This document shows, piece by piece, positions 44,486-54,004 of a DNA stretch of 64,000 nt. Every line of letters starts with the position of its first letter. Positions within the stretch are counted from its first letter, which is position 1. The stretch is taken from the NCBI GenBank assembly GCA_965229525.1, contig OZ245886.1, positions 2,976,001 to 3,040,000 on the forward strand. The letters run 5' to 3'. The notes under the pieces were generated by a model. That model was given only the letters and a program-made list of their open reading frames with translations, did no database searches and was not told where the DNA came from. Both the position numbers and the translations under genes were made by a program. Source of the stretch: HXMU1420-13 sp965229525 (GTDB lineage Bacteria > Bacteroidota > Rhodothermia > Balneolales > Balneolaceae).

Positions 44486-44938
44486 CTAAAACTTATAACG
44501 AACGCCAAAAGAAGATGTTAAAGAAAGTGCATTTAAATCGCTTCCAAATGAATACGATGGACCAGCATCTATAAATACTTCTATTGGAAATTCATAGAGA
44601 TCCAGCTCAAATCCCCAGACAAATTCAGCAGCATACACATTTGTGCCGTCATTTAACCCAATAAGTAATCCGGGTCCATGATAGGGCATAATCATTCCCA
44701 CTTCGTCGATTGCGTAAGAATTATTCCCTTTATGAAATAATAATTGGGGATTTAGACTTAAAGAGGAATTATCAGATACGATGAATCCCAAATCAACTCG
44801 GATAACTGCGCGCTCTGAAAGCTGATATTGACTCGAAATAGCAGGTCCTAAAATATTTGCTCCCAAAGAGATTGTATTTTGAGCGTAAGCCTGTGAACCT
44901 AATATGGCAATAAATACCCCCATTATTAGCTTTTTCAT
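44486..44938 (-). CDS. Small outer-membrane barrel-like protein
   Basis: 150 residues with signal peptide (1-19, GSQAYAQ), alternating hydrophobic strands and C-terminal aromatic residue (FGVRYKF), as in small outer-membrane barrels. No motif to name it. It precedes the PepSY gene by 14 bp, so the two likely share a transcript. Confidence 0.65.
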   Translation of the reverse strand: MKKLIMGVFIAILGSQAYAQNTISLGANILGPAISSQYQLSERAVIRVDLGFIVSDNSSLSLNPQLLFHKGNNSYAIDEVGMIMPYHGPGLLIGLNDGTNVYAAEFVWGFELDLYEFPIEVFIDAGPSYSFGSDLNALSLTSSFGVRYKF

Positions 44939-45010
44939 GATAAATAGTGTGTTCTTTTAGTTTTTTATTCTGATAGATGATTGATGTCTCTTGTCATCAA
45001 ACTTAAGAAA

Positions 45011-46594
45011 TTAATAGTCTAATCCTGGCTGTGTAATCTCAAAATTTTCATTTTGTTTCGCTTCAATAACCATTTGTTCAACATCTTTAAGAAGCTGTTT
45101 TGCATCAAATACTATCCCATCTTTTATTGTGTATACAATACCACCATGGCGTTGAACATTATTATCCTTATCGACTATAATAGCGCCTGTGCCATACAAC
45201 ACTTTCAGGTTGGCCATTGGATTAGCATCAACTATTACCATATCTGCCAATTTCCCAACTTCGATGGTTCCAAGTTCATGGTCGCGACCAAGAACTTCAG
45301 CTGCTTTTAATGATGCTGACTGGAAAATCTCAAGCGGATGGAAACCGGCCTCTCTAAATAATTCCATTTCCTGGATGTAGGCAAATCCATAAAGTTTATA
45401 AATGTACCCTGCATCTGATCCAAGTGTTACTCTACCTCCTCGATTTTTATATTCATTCACAAATTGCATCCACAAACGATAGTTTTCTTTCCAGGCAATT
45501 TCTTGTTCTGTGCCCCAATCTAGCCAGTAAGATCCGTGTGAGATGCGGCTTGGTGCATAAAATCTCCAAAGTGAGGGGAGAGTATATTTTTCATGCCACT
45601 CTGCTCTTCGTTGAGCCATCAAATCGCGACTTGCTTCATAAATAGTAAAGGTTGGATTTAGCGTAAAATCTAATTCAAGAAGTTCATCCATAACTGCATT
45701 CCATTTTTCCGAACCTGGTTTTGCAGCTTGTGCCCATAAACGGCCAGCTTCTTCAAAGCGATGTTGCTCGTTATTGTAATTGTAATCAAGAGGATAATTC
45801 TGAATTACTTTATCATCAAAAAGTGCCTCCGGTAAACCATACCAGTGTGTCATACTAGTAAGTCCATATCGAGCAGATTGTAGTACATTATTATAAACCA
45901 CTCGGGTTTGTGCATGATGCGTCATAGTACCGAGTCCACGTTTATTAGCCTCATCAATGGCTGCTTCATAAACTTCGGGTGATGCTCCAAAAAATTTGAT
46001 TCCGTCAGCATCTTTGTCATCAATCATTTTAACCCAATCGCGTGCTTGCTGAGCGGTGATTATTTCTTCTTCCGCACCCTGACCAAATCCGATCCAAGCA
46101 GATACCCTGGGTGCAGTTATTTCATTTCTCTCACTCATTTCTCTATGGCGGATATTCCAATCCATTCCCAAAAATGAACCGGGTTCACGAATCGTTGTAA
46201 TACCATGTGCGAGCCAGAGTTTATATACGTACTCGGGGGTTGTACCCTGTGCATTTCCCCCTGTATGAGCATGCATATCTATGAATCCCGGTAATAAGTA
46301 CATTCCAGATGCATCAATTTCTCTCGTATTTTCATCCGCTTGAGGGCGGCGATCTTCGTTAATTGGTAGTCCTGGGTATCCAACCGTTTGAATTCTTGCA
46401 ATTTTATTTCCTTCAACAACGATATCAACAGGGCCAGTAGCAGGAGATCCTGTTCCATCAATCATATGAACGCCACGAATTATTAGTCGATCAAAAGGAC
46501 CTTCACCATCTGAGCGTGGGGGGGCATCCGGCATCTGAGCGGACGAAATAGTTGGAATTAATAGAAGTGAGAGAAGAGCAATGAGTTTTTTCAT
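45011..46594 (-). CDS. Secreted amidohydrolase-family metalloenzyme
   Basis: 527 residues with signal peptide (1-19). Amidohydrolase fold: HAH metal motif in FIDMHAHTGG (about 105-114), GITTIREPG, MTHHAQTR (about 232), LGSDAGYIYK with the catalytic Asp (about 400) and LGTIEVGKLADMVIVD at the end. Likely a periplasmic imidazolonepropionase/dipeptidase-like hydrolase. Substrate cannot be told. Single gene. Confidence 0.88.
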   Translation of the reverse strand: MKKLIALLSLLLIPTISSAQMPDAPPRSDGEGPFDRLIIRGVHMIDGTGSPATGPVDIVVEGNKIARIQTVGYPGLPINEDRRPQADENTREIDASGMYLLPGFIDMHAHTGGNAQGTTPEYVYKLWLAHGITTIREPGSFLGMDWNIRHREMSERNEITAPRVSAWIGFGQGAEEEIITAQQARDWVKMIDDKDADGIKFFGASPEVYEAAIDEANKRGLGTMTHHAQTRVVYNNVLQSARYGLTSMTHWYGLPEALFDDKVIQNYPLDYNYNNEQHRFEEAGRLWAQAAKPGSEKWNAVMDELLELDFTLNPTFTIYEASRDLMAQRRAEWHEKYTLPSLWRFYAPSRISHGSYWLDWGTEQEIAWKENYRLWMQFVNEYKNRGGRVTLGSDAGYIYKLYGFAYIQEMELFREAGFHPLEIFQSASLKAAEVLGRDHELGTIEVGKLADMVIVDANPMANLKVLYGTGAIIVDKDNNVQRHGGIVYTIKDGIVFDAKQLLKDVEQMVIEAKQNENFEITQPGLDY

Positions 46595-46657
46595 ATCCTG
46601 GGTTTTTAATGCAGCAGAATGTATTAAATCTTAATTAAAAAGAGCGGTAAAAGATGG

Positions 46658-47116
46658 TTATAGTAGGAGGGCTCCTTCATGCTTCAATAACCATTCTTTT
46701 CGATGCATACCACCAGCATAACCAGTAAGATTATTGTTAGCTCCGATTACTCGGTGACAAGGAATTACGATTGCAATTGGGTTTTTTCCGTTGGCCGATC
46801 CAACAGCCTGAGCCATTTTTTTATCACCCAATTTTGACGCAACAGATCCATAGTTGGTAGTCACACCTTTTGGGATTTTCTTTAATACTTCCCAAACCTG
46901 ATGCTCAAATTCGGTTCCATCCGGCTGTAACGCGAGTTGAAAAACACCCCTTTTTCCTTCAAAGTATTCTCGTAATTGTGTTCTCGCAGATTCAGTGTGT
47001 ACATCTGGATCTTCAGGCCCATCAGTATCTTGAAACTTAATTTCTACGATAGCATCTCCGTTTGATAATATGCGAAGAAATCCAATTGGAGTGTTTAAAT
47101 AGCTTTGATAAATCAA
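46658..47116 (-). CDS. ogt: Methylated-DNA--protein-cysteine methyltransferase
   Basis: 152 residues, the usual Ogt length. Alkyl-acceptor Cys in IPCHRVIG, Asn hinge region, YGSVASKLG helix-turn-helix with the arginine replaced by a Ser-Lys surface, and GYAGGMHRKEWLLKHE at the C-terminal end. Repairs O6-alkylguanine by irreversible transfer to its Cys. Single gene. Confidence 0.9.
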   Translation of the reverse strand: MIYQSYLNTPIGFLRILSNGDAIVEIKFQDTDGPEDPDVHTESARTQLREYFEGKRGVFQLALQPDGTEFEHQVWEVLKKIPKGVTTNYGSVASKLGDKKMAQAVGSANGKNPIAIVIPCHRVIGANNNLTGYAGGMHRKEWLLKHEGALLL

Positions 47117-47184
47117 AAATTTAGCGGTAGATGTTTTTTAAAAAATCAGGCTAAATATACCTCTAGAATACCTTTTGAAAAAAT

Positions 47185-47341
47185 TTTGAATTTTTTTTTG
47201 AAACAGTTGTAACAATGAGTGTTGCAGTTACTCTTCAACCTGTCAAGAGGCTACTGTATTACCTACAGTTAGTCAACTAGTCACTCCTTAAGCTGAAACC
47301 TAAAGCTAAAGCCGCGGCCTGAAGAACCGTGGCTTTTTTTA
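47185..47341 (+). ncRNA. Possible small RNA ending in a terminator hairpin
   Basis: The gap between ogt and the TonB receptor (both minus strand) contains a clear plus-strand terminator (AAAGCCGCGG ... CCGTGGCTTT then seven T, 47308-47340) with no plus-strand gene before it. The sequence before it includes short complementary pieces (CTGTATTAC/CTACAG). A 21-codon ATG frame at 47217 is present but has no ribosome site. The simplest reading is a small transcript of about 150 nt. The start coordinate is a guess. Confidence 0.35.
47308..47340 (+). terminator. Rho-independent terminator on the plus strand
   Basis: A stem of about 10 bp (AAAGCCGCGG / CCGTGGCTTT, one wobble) with a 9-base loop is followed by seven T on the plus strand only. 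On the minus strand it could still help stop the TonB receptor transcript, although no T-run follows there. Confidence 0.6.
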
Positions 47342-47344
47342 TAA

Positions 47345-49552
47345 TTAGAAATAAAGGCGGTAAAGTAAACTAAAGTTACGACCAGCCTCGGGATTCAAAT
47401 CTTTAATTCTGGAGAGATGATTACGATAGGTTGCATCTAAAAGATTTGTGAGATTAAAGGAAAAAGTATGCATCAGCTTTCCACTGAACAATCGGTATGA
47501 TGCAAATCCGTCGATCAATGTAAAACCATCAGTTTTTGTCTCAAAAACACCAAGTTCATTTTGAGCAGTATTTATTGTTACACGAGTTCCTAAATCGAAA
47601 TTATTAACCGTGTACTTTATAGAGGATTTGATAGACAATGGAGGTATTAGAGGAAGAGGAATCTGATTCGAACTTACGGTTGATTCGTTTTGCCTACCGA
47701 TGGTATATGCTATCGATCCTTTATATAATAGATTATTGAACAACTGTTGTTCTGCGGATAATTCAAACCCATAAAGTTGCGCTTTTACTCCTACAAATTG
47801 AAAATCGTTCAAATCAGGAAATCTGACATTTCTTCTACCGGTATCTTGTGCATATAAATAATTGGAGAAGCTATTATGATATACCGCAGCTTCAACTACT
47901 GTATTTTTGTTGTTGTATGTAAGAAATAATTCCTTTGCCAGACCTCTTTCAGCATCAAGATTAGGATTACCAATTTCGAAGCTATACGATGCCAAATGTG
48001 GGCCTTCTGAAAAAAGTTCTTCTAACGAAGGTGCTCTAAACGAATGTAACAGAGTTGCACCTGCCTGAATATTGTTACCAATTGGGTAAATGGCAGAAAG
48101 TGATGAAGATAAAGCAGGGAAAGTTCTGGATCGAATATTACCAATTCTAGAAGTTGGATCGTCAGTTTCAGGAGAATTAATCACATAATCAAAACGTAAG
48201 CCTGCTTCTAGGTGTAGCTTTTCAACATCTTTTTCCTGAACAATGAATGCCCCAAAACTATAACTATTTGAGTTTGGTGTGGCCGCACCAAATACCGCGT
48301 AATCTTCAATTTCAAGGGAAATTCCGAAATTACCTTTTTCTAGAATACCTAGTTCACCATGGGTTAGAAATGAGCGTAAATTAGTAGTTACAAGTCCAAA
48401 CTCAGTGCCAATTACTCCATTTGATTCAAACTCAATGTGATTATAGTTATTAATGGAAAAATCAGTCTCCCAAACTTTAAAACTTGAGTTCTTGAATACA
48501 TATTCAGTTTTAAAAACATACTGGAATTTCTGCATGTCGATATCAACACCATCTGGATGACCCGCTGGATCAGGTGGGATTCCATATTCACTATCATAAT
48601 AGGAAAACGATGAGCCTATGTATCCCCAATTCTGTATATAACTTAATCCAACAGAGGTAGAATATGTATTTGTATACGTGTTTTCGATTTTACCTAATGG
48701 AGTATTTGTATCAAGTGATGTTCTTCCATTCAGATTCGCATTTATAACAAATGTATTAACCGGTACACTAAGGGAAAGTGAGGATGAGCCGCCTGTATTA
48801 ACAGATTCACCACTGATTGAAACAGTACCACTTATTCTTTGTGGCACGTTTGTACTGATTTTGCTGCTAACCACATTAATGATTCCGCCAACTGCATTAG
48901 CTCCGTAAGCTAGTGCCGCTGGTCCACGAGCAATTTCGATTTCCTGGGTAGCTGATGATTCAATGGTAACAGCATGATCAGACGACTGGTCAGATATATC
49001 ACCACTATTAATTCCATCTTCTAAAATGGATAGTCTCTCGTCTCCAAGACCACGTATTATAGGTCTTCCGGTTGCAACCCCCATAGTTCGCTGACTAATA
49101 CCGGGTACATTAGATAAAGTTTGTGCTAATGTAGCCCCCATTTGTTGTCGAAGATCGTCGCCAAATAATTTTTGTGAGACGTGAGTTAAATGCGAGCCAC
49201 TGTGAATTTCTTCAGCTGTTACTTCAATCGATTGTGAACTTAAGAGGGTGGGAGTTAGAGAAATTTCGATTTCCCTATGTACTTCGTCTTCATCTAAAAT
49301 GACATTTATATGAACAGTTTTATATCCCAACCTATGAGCAGCGATATGAAGTTCGCCAGCTGGAAGATTTTGGATACGAAAATATCCGGTCGCATCAGAA
49401 GTTGTTGAGCGATTTAGTTCTTCTACATGGAGATAAACAAATGGAATGGGATCTCCTGATTCAGAATCAATTACATAACCGGAAATAGAATTGCTTTCCT
49501 CAGGCATCGTGTGCCCGAGGAAAAGCAATAAAATACTAAGTAGTTTAACCAA
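47345..49552 (-). CDS. TonB-dependent receptor, probable metal uptake
   Basis: 735 residues: signal peptide (1-16), carboxypeptidase-regulatory-like domain (about 22-100, SGYVIDSESGDPIPFVYLHV), plug (about 110-230, with QTLSNVPGISQRT and RGLGDERLSILEDG) and barrel ending LLYRLYF. It has no STN domain, so it is not a sigma-signalling type. It follows two His-rich proteins in one minus-strand run, which suggests zinc or copper import or sensing (inference). Confidence 0.88.
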   Translation of the reverse strand: MVKLLSILLLFLGHTMPEESNSISGYVIDSESGDPIPFVYLHVEELNRSTTSDATGYFRIQNLPAGELHIAAHRLGYKTVHINVILDEDEVHREIEISLTPTLLSSQSIEVTAEEIHSGSHLTHVSQKLFGDDLRQQMGATLAQTLSNVPGISQRTMGVATGRPIIRGLGDERLSILEDGINSGDISDQSSDHAVTIESSATQEIEIARGPAALAYGANAVGGIINVVSSKISTNVPQRISGTVSISGESVNTGGSSSLSLSVPVNTFVINANLNGRTSLDTNTPLGKIENTYTNTYSTSVGLSYIQNWGYIGSSFSYYDSEYGIPPDPAGHPDGVDIDMQKFQYVFKTEYVFKNSSFKVWETDFSINNYNHIEFESNGVIGTEFGLVTTNLRSFLTHGELGILEKGNFGISLEIEDYAVFGAATPNSNSYSFGAFIVQEKDVEKLHLEAGLRFDYVINSPETDDPTSRIGNIRSRTFPALSSSLSAIYPIGNNIQAGATLLHSFRAPSLEELFSEGPHLASYSFEIGNPNLDAERGLAKELFLTYNNKNTVVEAAVYHNSFSNYLYAQDTGRRNVRFPDLNDFQFVGVKAQLYGFELSAEQQLFNNLLYKGSIAYTIGRQNESTVSSNQIPLPLIPPLSIKSSIKYTVNNFDLGTRVTINTAQNELGVFETKTDGFTLIDGFASYRLFSGKLMHTFSFNLTNLLDATYRNHLSRIKDLNPEAGRNFSLLYRLYF

Positions 49553-49561
49553 TTTACGAGC

Positions 49562-50044
49562 TTAAGGTGCTTCTGTAACGGTAATAGGAATTAATTGAGA
49601 ATCAAAATCAGAATGGTCATCATGCATAAGCATTAATCTTAAATAAACCATCCCAGCAGTTTCCCCATGGATATGGAATTCCCATTTACCATCTTCTTCA
49701 TGCTGCTCAAATTCGGCACTTCCTGGATTAGCAATTCCGTCAGTAATAAATACATATCCTAATGTATCTTCATCATCTTCAGGTTGGAAAGCTTCACCAT
49801 CATGATCGATAAAAAATATCTCAATAGCAGCTGTTTCTGTTCCTGCTTGAACCGTGATTCCGCCAGTAAGATCTTCGTCAGGGTTTTGGGTTACAATGTT
49901 TGAACCACTGCTTCTAAGATAAAAACCTTCTGCATCTTCATGTTCTTCTTCACTAGAAGATGTTGAATTTGTACAAGCTGAAAATGTAAACATGCCTAAT
50001 ATTGACAATAGAAATAGGTTGTGAATGAAAGTTGATTTCTTCAT
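49562..50044 (-). CDS. His/Asp-rich predicted lipoprotein next to a TonB receptor
   Basis: 160 residues with a lipoprotein signal (ILGMFTFSACTNS, Cys24). The mature part is acidic with many His: EEEHED, IDHDGE, EFEQHEEDGKWEFHIHGE and LMLMHDDHSDFD. Likely an outer-membrane or periplasmic metal-binding partner of the receptor that starts 9 bp downstream. Confidence 0.72.
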   Translation of the reverse strand: MKKSTFIHNLFLLSILGMFTFSACTNSTSSSEEEHEDAEGFYLRSSGSNIVTQNPDEDLTGGITVQAGTETAAIEIFFIDHDGEAFQPEDDEDTLGYVFITDGIANPGSAEFEQHEEDGKWEFHIHGETAGMVYLRLMLMHDDHSDFDSQLIPITVTEAP

Positions 50045-50086
50045 GACTTAATGAATAATTGTTTAATTGATGTGATTTATAAAAGT

Positions 50087-50103
50087 TGTTGCGTCATGCA
50101 ACA
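50087..50103. promoter_or_regulatory. Operator-like palindrome upstream of the metal-linked TonB operon
   Basis: TGTTGC-GTCAT-GCAACA, a perfect 6-bp inverted repeat with 5-base spacer, 43-59 bp before the lipoprotein ATG and just after the His-rich protein gene. Its symmetry suits a dimeric repressor of the Fur/Zur or other metal-response kind; it could also fold as a small hairpin in the operon mRNA. Confidence 0.4.
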
Positions 50104-50115
50104 GGGTGGGGGGAA

Positions 50116-50466
50116 TTAAGTCAATAAAGGTGGGGCCCGTTCTGGCTTGAACGAAGTTGGATGTGTTTGAAATAAGAAATTATAAAATGATAAAATCGTA
50201 TCCTCTTGAACGGCAGGAGCTTCAATGAAGGTTGAAGACATACTCGATTGAACATGCTGAATAACGCATACCGGACAAACATTGTCATTCTCGGTGTAAT
50301 GTGCTTCATGGCCATGTTCTAAGCAATGCAGACTCTCACTATGGTAGTGCATGGTAGAGCTGATAAAGCCTCCAATAGCCAGAACCCAAAGTAGATATGA
50401 TATTTTTGTGATGCCTTTTTTCAAGAGATTATTAATCTTGCTCAGAATCAACAAAATAATACTCAT
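50116..50466 (-). CDS. Membrane-anchored His/Cys-rich small protein
   Basis: 116 residues with one membrane helix (about 20-39), then a periplasmic His/Cys stretch: TMHYHSESLHCLEHGHEAHY and VCPVCVIQHVQ. The CPVC pair and six or more His make metal binding likely. It is the first gene of the run ending in the TonB receptor. It resembles short DUF2946-like proteins ('CPVC' and His-rich) found with metal transport genes. Confidence 0.7.
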   Translation of the reverse strand: MSIILLILSKINNLLKKGITKISYLLWVLAIGGFISSTMHYHSESLHCLEHGHEAHYTENDNVCPVCVIQHVQSSMSSTFIEAPAVQEDTILSFYNFLFQTHPTSFKPERAPPLLT

Positions 50467-50519
50467 TTTAGTTGATTCAATATTGTAAATATTATTGAAA
50501 GCGATAGAACGAAATTATT

Positions 50520-50867
50520 ATGGCTGAATTGTTTGAAACGGTTAAAATCTGGTTTTTTGGGCTGGGTGAAAATTATGGAGTAAACCCCATTATTTTTGGA
50601 AGTATTTATGTTGGGGCAATTCCATTCTTTACCATTTCGATTGGATGGTTGGTTCGTAATTACCGAAAGAAAAAGTCAATTATTTTGCCGGCCCTTACAG
50701 CAACCTTCTTTTTTATTTCTGCTTATCTTTATCTCATAATAGCAGGGCGAAATGTACCAATCTGGGTGTATGCCGTTGTGATAGTGATGGTAATAGTTGG
50801 TGCGTATTCAACGGTCAATAAAGTTAAAGGAAGAATTAAAGAAACAGAAAATTTAGAAGATGACTGA
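50520..50867 (+). CDS. Small three-helix membrane protein, first of a tandem pair
   Basis: 115 residues: about three helices (22-42, 54-74, 82-100) after a conserved start (ENYGVNPIIFGSIYVGAIP) and a basic loop (RNYRKKK). No function known. It is the paralogue of the next gene, with which it overlaps by 8 bp, so they arose by tandem duplication and are co-translated. Confidence 0.72.
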   Translation: MAELFETVKIWFFGLGENYGVNPIIFGSIYVGAIPFFTISIGWLVRNYRKKKSIILPALTATFFFISAYLYLIIAGRNVPIWVYAVVIVMVIVGAYSTVNKVKGRIKETENLEDD

Positions 50868-51195
50868 ATTCTTAGAGGCAGTATGGATTTACATTAAAGA
50901 TTTAGGAGCCGAACATAATGTAGATCCTATTGTATTTGGAATTTTATATGTAGGATCCATTCCACCTTATGTTGCCTCAATGGGATGGATTGCCAGGAAT
51001 TTTCGAAGAAAGCGCCCAATTACTTTCCCAATAGTTAGTACCATGTTTTTCTTTATTCTTCCCGCATCTTACATCTCAATTTTTGGAAAAAATGTAGCTT
51101 GGTGGGTTTATGCAATTATTGCCTTTCTGTTGTTTTATGGCGGTTTTCAGGCTATTCAAACCGTAAAAAAAAGAATATCTCAATCTGTAGAATAA
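50860..51195 (+). CDS. Small three-helix membrane protein, second of a tandem pair
   Basis: 111 residues with the same layout as the previous gene: AEHNVDPIVFGILYVGSIPP, then GWIARNFRRKRP and two more helices (about 53-72, 80-98). About one third identical to its neighbour, so the duplication is old. Perhaps the two form a hetero-oligomer (inference). Confidence 0.72.
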   Translation: MTEFLEAVWIYIKDLGAEHNVDPIVFGILYVGSIPPYVASMGWIARNFRRKRPITFPIVSTMFFFILPASYISIFGKNVAWWVYAIIAFLLFYGGFQAIQTVKKRISQSVE

Positions 51196-51327
51196 CTCCC
51201 TGTCCCTCATCTACATAATATCTTCATAACGTTTGGTGATACTTAACAGAGTTTTTTAAAAGCAGACGCCAAATGCGCCGGCTTCTCATGCTCATTGAAA
51301 TAACAATCAAATTAATTGAGGAAGATC

Positions 51328-53982
51328 ATGGCAGTTGATAATTATGTATACCGTTTTGGAAATGTAACCGACGGAAATAGAACCATGCGAGAATTGATAG
51401 GGGGCAAAGGCGCTAACCTCGCTGAAATGTGTAACATTGGAATTCCTGTACCTCCGGGATTTACCATTTCTACCGAAGCATGTGCATACACAATTGAAAA
51501 TTCGATGGTGTGGCCTGAAGCACTATATGATCAGGTTCTTGAAGGAATCAGCCATATTGAAAGAGAAACAGGTACTAAATTTGGTGATCCTGTTAACCCG
51601 CTTTTAATTTCTGTTCGATCTGGGGCAGCCGTTTCTATGCCCGGAATGATGGATACCATTCTAAATCTAGGGATAAATGATACCGTCGTCGATGCCTTGA
51701 TAAAGAAAACAGGCAACGAGCGTTTTGTTTACGATAGTTACCGTAGATTCATTGATATGTTCGGTGATGTTGTAATGGGTGTTGCACACGAGCATTTCGA
51801 AGAAGCAATAGATCACCTTAAAAAAGAAGTAATGGTGACAGACGACATCGATCTGTCTGCTGAAGAATTAAAAATATTAACAGATCGTTATAAAGCGATT
51901 TACAGAAAGCATACTGGGCATATGTTCCCAGAAGACCCAGTGGAACAACTTAAGTTTGCAATAAACTCTGTATTCTCATCATGGAATAGTAGTCGTGCGA
52001 TAAAGTATAGAGAAATCAGCCATATAAGTGGTCTTATTGGTACTGGCGTTAATGTACAGGCTATGGTTTACGGTAATATGGGTGAAAGTAGTGCTACAGG
52101 CGTTTGTTTTACCCGAAACCCATCCACAGGTGATAATGAACTTTATGGAGAATTCCTGATAAATGCACAAGGCGAAGATGTTGTTGCCGGTATTCGAACA
52201 CCACTTCCAATCAGTAAAATGAAGAAAGAAATGCCTGAGGTTTATGATGAGCTTTTCAGATATACCAGCAAGCTAGAGTCTCATTATAAAAACATGCAGG
52301 ATATTGAGTTTACCATTCAGGAAGGTAAGTTGTATATCCTTCAAACCAGAAATGGTAAACGAACAGGTACAGCGGCTGTTAAAATTGCCGTAGATTTAGT
52401 AAATCAAAATATTATTACTAAAGAAGACGCAATTAGCGGACTAGTAGATCCTGAGCATATCGAGCAGTTGTTACACCCACAATTTAGTACAGACTCTTTT
52501 ATCGAAAAAGATGTACTTGGTAAAGGATTGCCTGCATCCCCTGGAGCCGCAGTAGGTCGAGTAGTTTTCTCTAGTAAAAAAGCTGAAAAGGCCGCTGAAA
52601 ATGGCGAAATGGTAATACTTGTTCGTATTGAAACAAGTCCGGAAGATGTTGGTGGTATGTCTTCTGCAGAAGGTATCCTTACCTCTCGCGGGGGTATGAC
52701 TTCTCACGCGGCTGTAGTAGCTCGAGGTTGGGGCAAACCATGCGTAGCAGGATGCAGCGATATTGTGATTAACTACAAAAATAAGTCTTTCACAAATGGT
52801 GAAGTTACTGTAAACGAAGGCGACTGGATTTCTATTGATGGTACTCGTGGTATAATCATGCTTGGACAGCGCGAAATGCATCCACCTGTATTAAGCGAAG
52901 AGTATGAAACCTTTATGCGATGGGTTGCAAGTTTTGAAAGCATGGAAGTTCGAGCAAATGCAGAAACTCCAGAAGATGCTTCACTTGCCAGAAATCTTGG
53001 TGCAAGAGGTATCGGACTTGCGAGAACAGAGCATATGTTTTTTAAAGACGATCGCGTAGTTGCTATGCGTAAAATGATCGTAGCAGAAACGACCGAAGAA
53101 CGATCTCGCGCCCTGAATAAACTTCTTCCATATCAAAAAGAAGATTTTAAAGGGATATTCAAAGAGATGAATGGGCTACCAGTAACAGTTCGTTTATTGG
53201 ATCCACCATTGCACGAGTTCTTGCCTCAAACAAAGAGTGAAATTAAACAAGTTGCAGATGATCTCGGTGTAAGTGCCGAGGTGCTGAAACGAAAAGTGAC
53301 TGCACTTAAAGAATTCAATCCAATGTTAGGTCACCGTGGTTGCAGGTTAGGAATTACACACCCTGAAATTACTGAAATGCAAACCCGAGCTATAATTGAA
53401 GCAGCTATTGAATTAAAATGGGAAGGCATTACTGCAATACCGGAAATCATGGTTCCTCTTGTAGGTACAGTTCGAGAATTCGTCAATCAAAGAGCAATAA
53501 TTGAACAAACTGCAGAACAAGTATTTGGTGAATTTAATGACCGTATCGAGTTTAAAATTGGTACAATGATAGAAGTTCCAAGAGCGGCACTTGTAGCTAA
53601 TCAAATTGCGAAAGAAGCCGAATTCTTCTCATTTGGAACTAATGATTTAACTCAAATGGCTCTAGGCTATAGCCGAGATGATGCGGCAAAATTTATCCCT
53701 CTGTATTTGGAAGAAGGCATCCTAAAAGACGATCCATTCCAAACATTGGATATTGATGGGGTAGGCCAGTTAATTCACATGGGAACTGAACTAGGCCATG
53801 CTGCAAACGAAAACCTAAAAGTAGGTATTTGTGGTGAGCACGGTGGTGATCCTGCTAGTATCGATTTCTGCCATAAATTGGGCATGAATTACGTTAGTTG
53901 TTCCCCATATAGAGTTCCAATTGCACATTTAGCGATAGCTCAGTCAGTAATTAAGAACAGAAAACTACAAGAAGTTAATTAG
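51328..53982 (+). CDS. ppdK: Pyruvate, phosphate dikinase
   Basis: 884 residues from ATG 51328, preceded by GAGGAAG; a TTG at 51316 lies before that site. ATP-grasp domain (about 5-340, with GGKGANLAEM and FTRNPSTGDNELYGEF), swivelling phosphohistidine domain (about 395-505, GGMTSHAAVVARGWGKPC) and PEP/pyruvate barrel (about 510-880, ending with catalytic Cys in GICGEHGGDP and MNYVSCSPYRVPIAR-like motif). Interconverts pyruvate, ATP and phosphate with PEP, AMP and diphosphate in gluconeogenesis or glycolysis. Confidence 0.96.
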   Translation: MAVDNYVYRFGNVTDGNRTMRELIGGKGANLAEMCNIGIPVPPGFTISTEACAYTIENSMVWPEALYDQVLEGISHIERETGTKFGDPVNPLLISVRSGAAVSMPGMMDTILNLGINDTVVDALIKKTGNERFVYDSYRRFIDMFGDVVMGVAHEHFEEAIDHLKKEVMVTDDIDLSAEELKILTDRYKAIYRKHTGHMFPEDPVEQLKFAINSVFSSWNSSRAIKYREISHISGLIGTGVNVQAMVYGNMGESSATGVCFTRNPSTGDNELYGEFLINAQGEDVVAGIRTPLPISKMKKEMPEVYDELFRYTSKLESHYKNMQDIEFTIQEGKLYILQTRNGKRTGTAAVKIAVDLVNQNIITKEDAISGLVDPEHIEQLLHPQFSTDSFIEKDVLGKGLPASPGAAVGRVVFSSKKAEKAAENGEMVILVRIETSPEDVGGMSSAEGILTSRGGMTSHAAVVARGWGKPCVAGCSDIVINYKNKSFTNGEVTVNEGDWISIDGTRGIIMLGQREMHPPVLSEEYETFMRWVASFESMEVRANAETPEDASLARNLGARGIGLARTEHMFFKDDRVVAMRKMIVAETTEERSRALNKLLPYQKEDFKGIFKEMNGLPVTVRLLDPPLHEFLPQTKSEIKQVADDLGVSAEVLKRKVTALKEFNPMLGHRGCRLGITHPEITEMQTRAIIEAAIELKWEGITAIPEIMVPLVGTVREFVNQRAIIEQTAEQVFGEFNDRIEFKIGTMIEVPRAALVANQIAKEAEFFSFGTNDLTQMALGYSRDDAAKFIPLYLEEGILKDDPFQTLDIDGVGQLIHMGTELGHAANENLKVGICGEHGGDPASIDFCHKLGMNYVSCSPYRVPIAHLAIAQSVIKNRKLQEVN

Positions 53983-54004
53983 TAACATTTTTGTAAACCT
54001 TTAG

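Noticed and set aside
52471..52881. 136-codon minus-strand frame inside ppdK
   Set aside because: Antisense shadow without known motifs.
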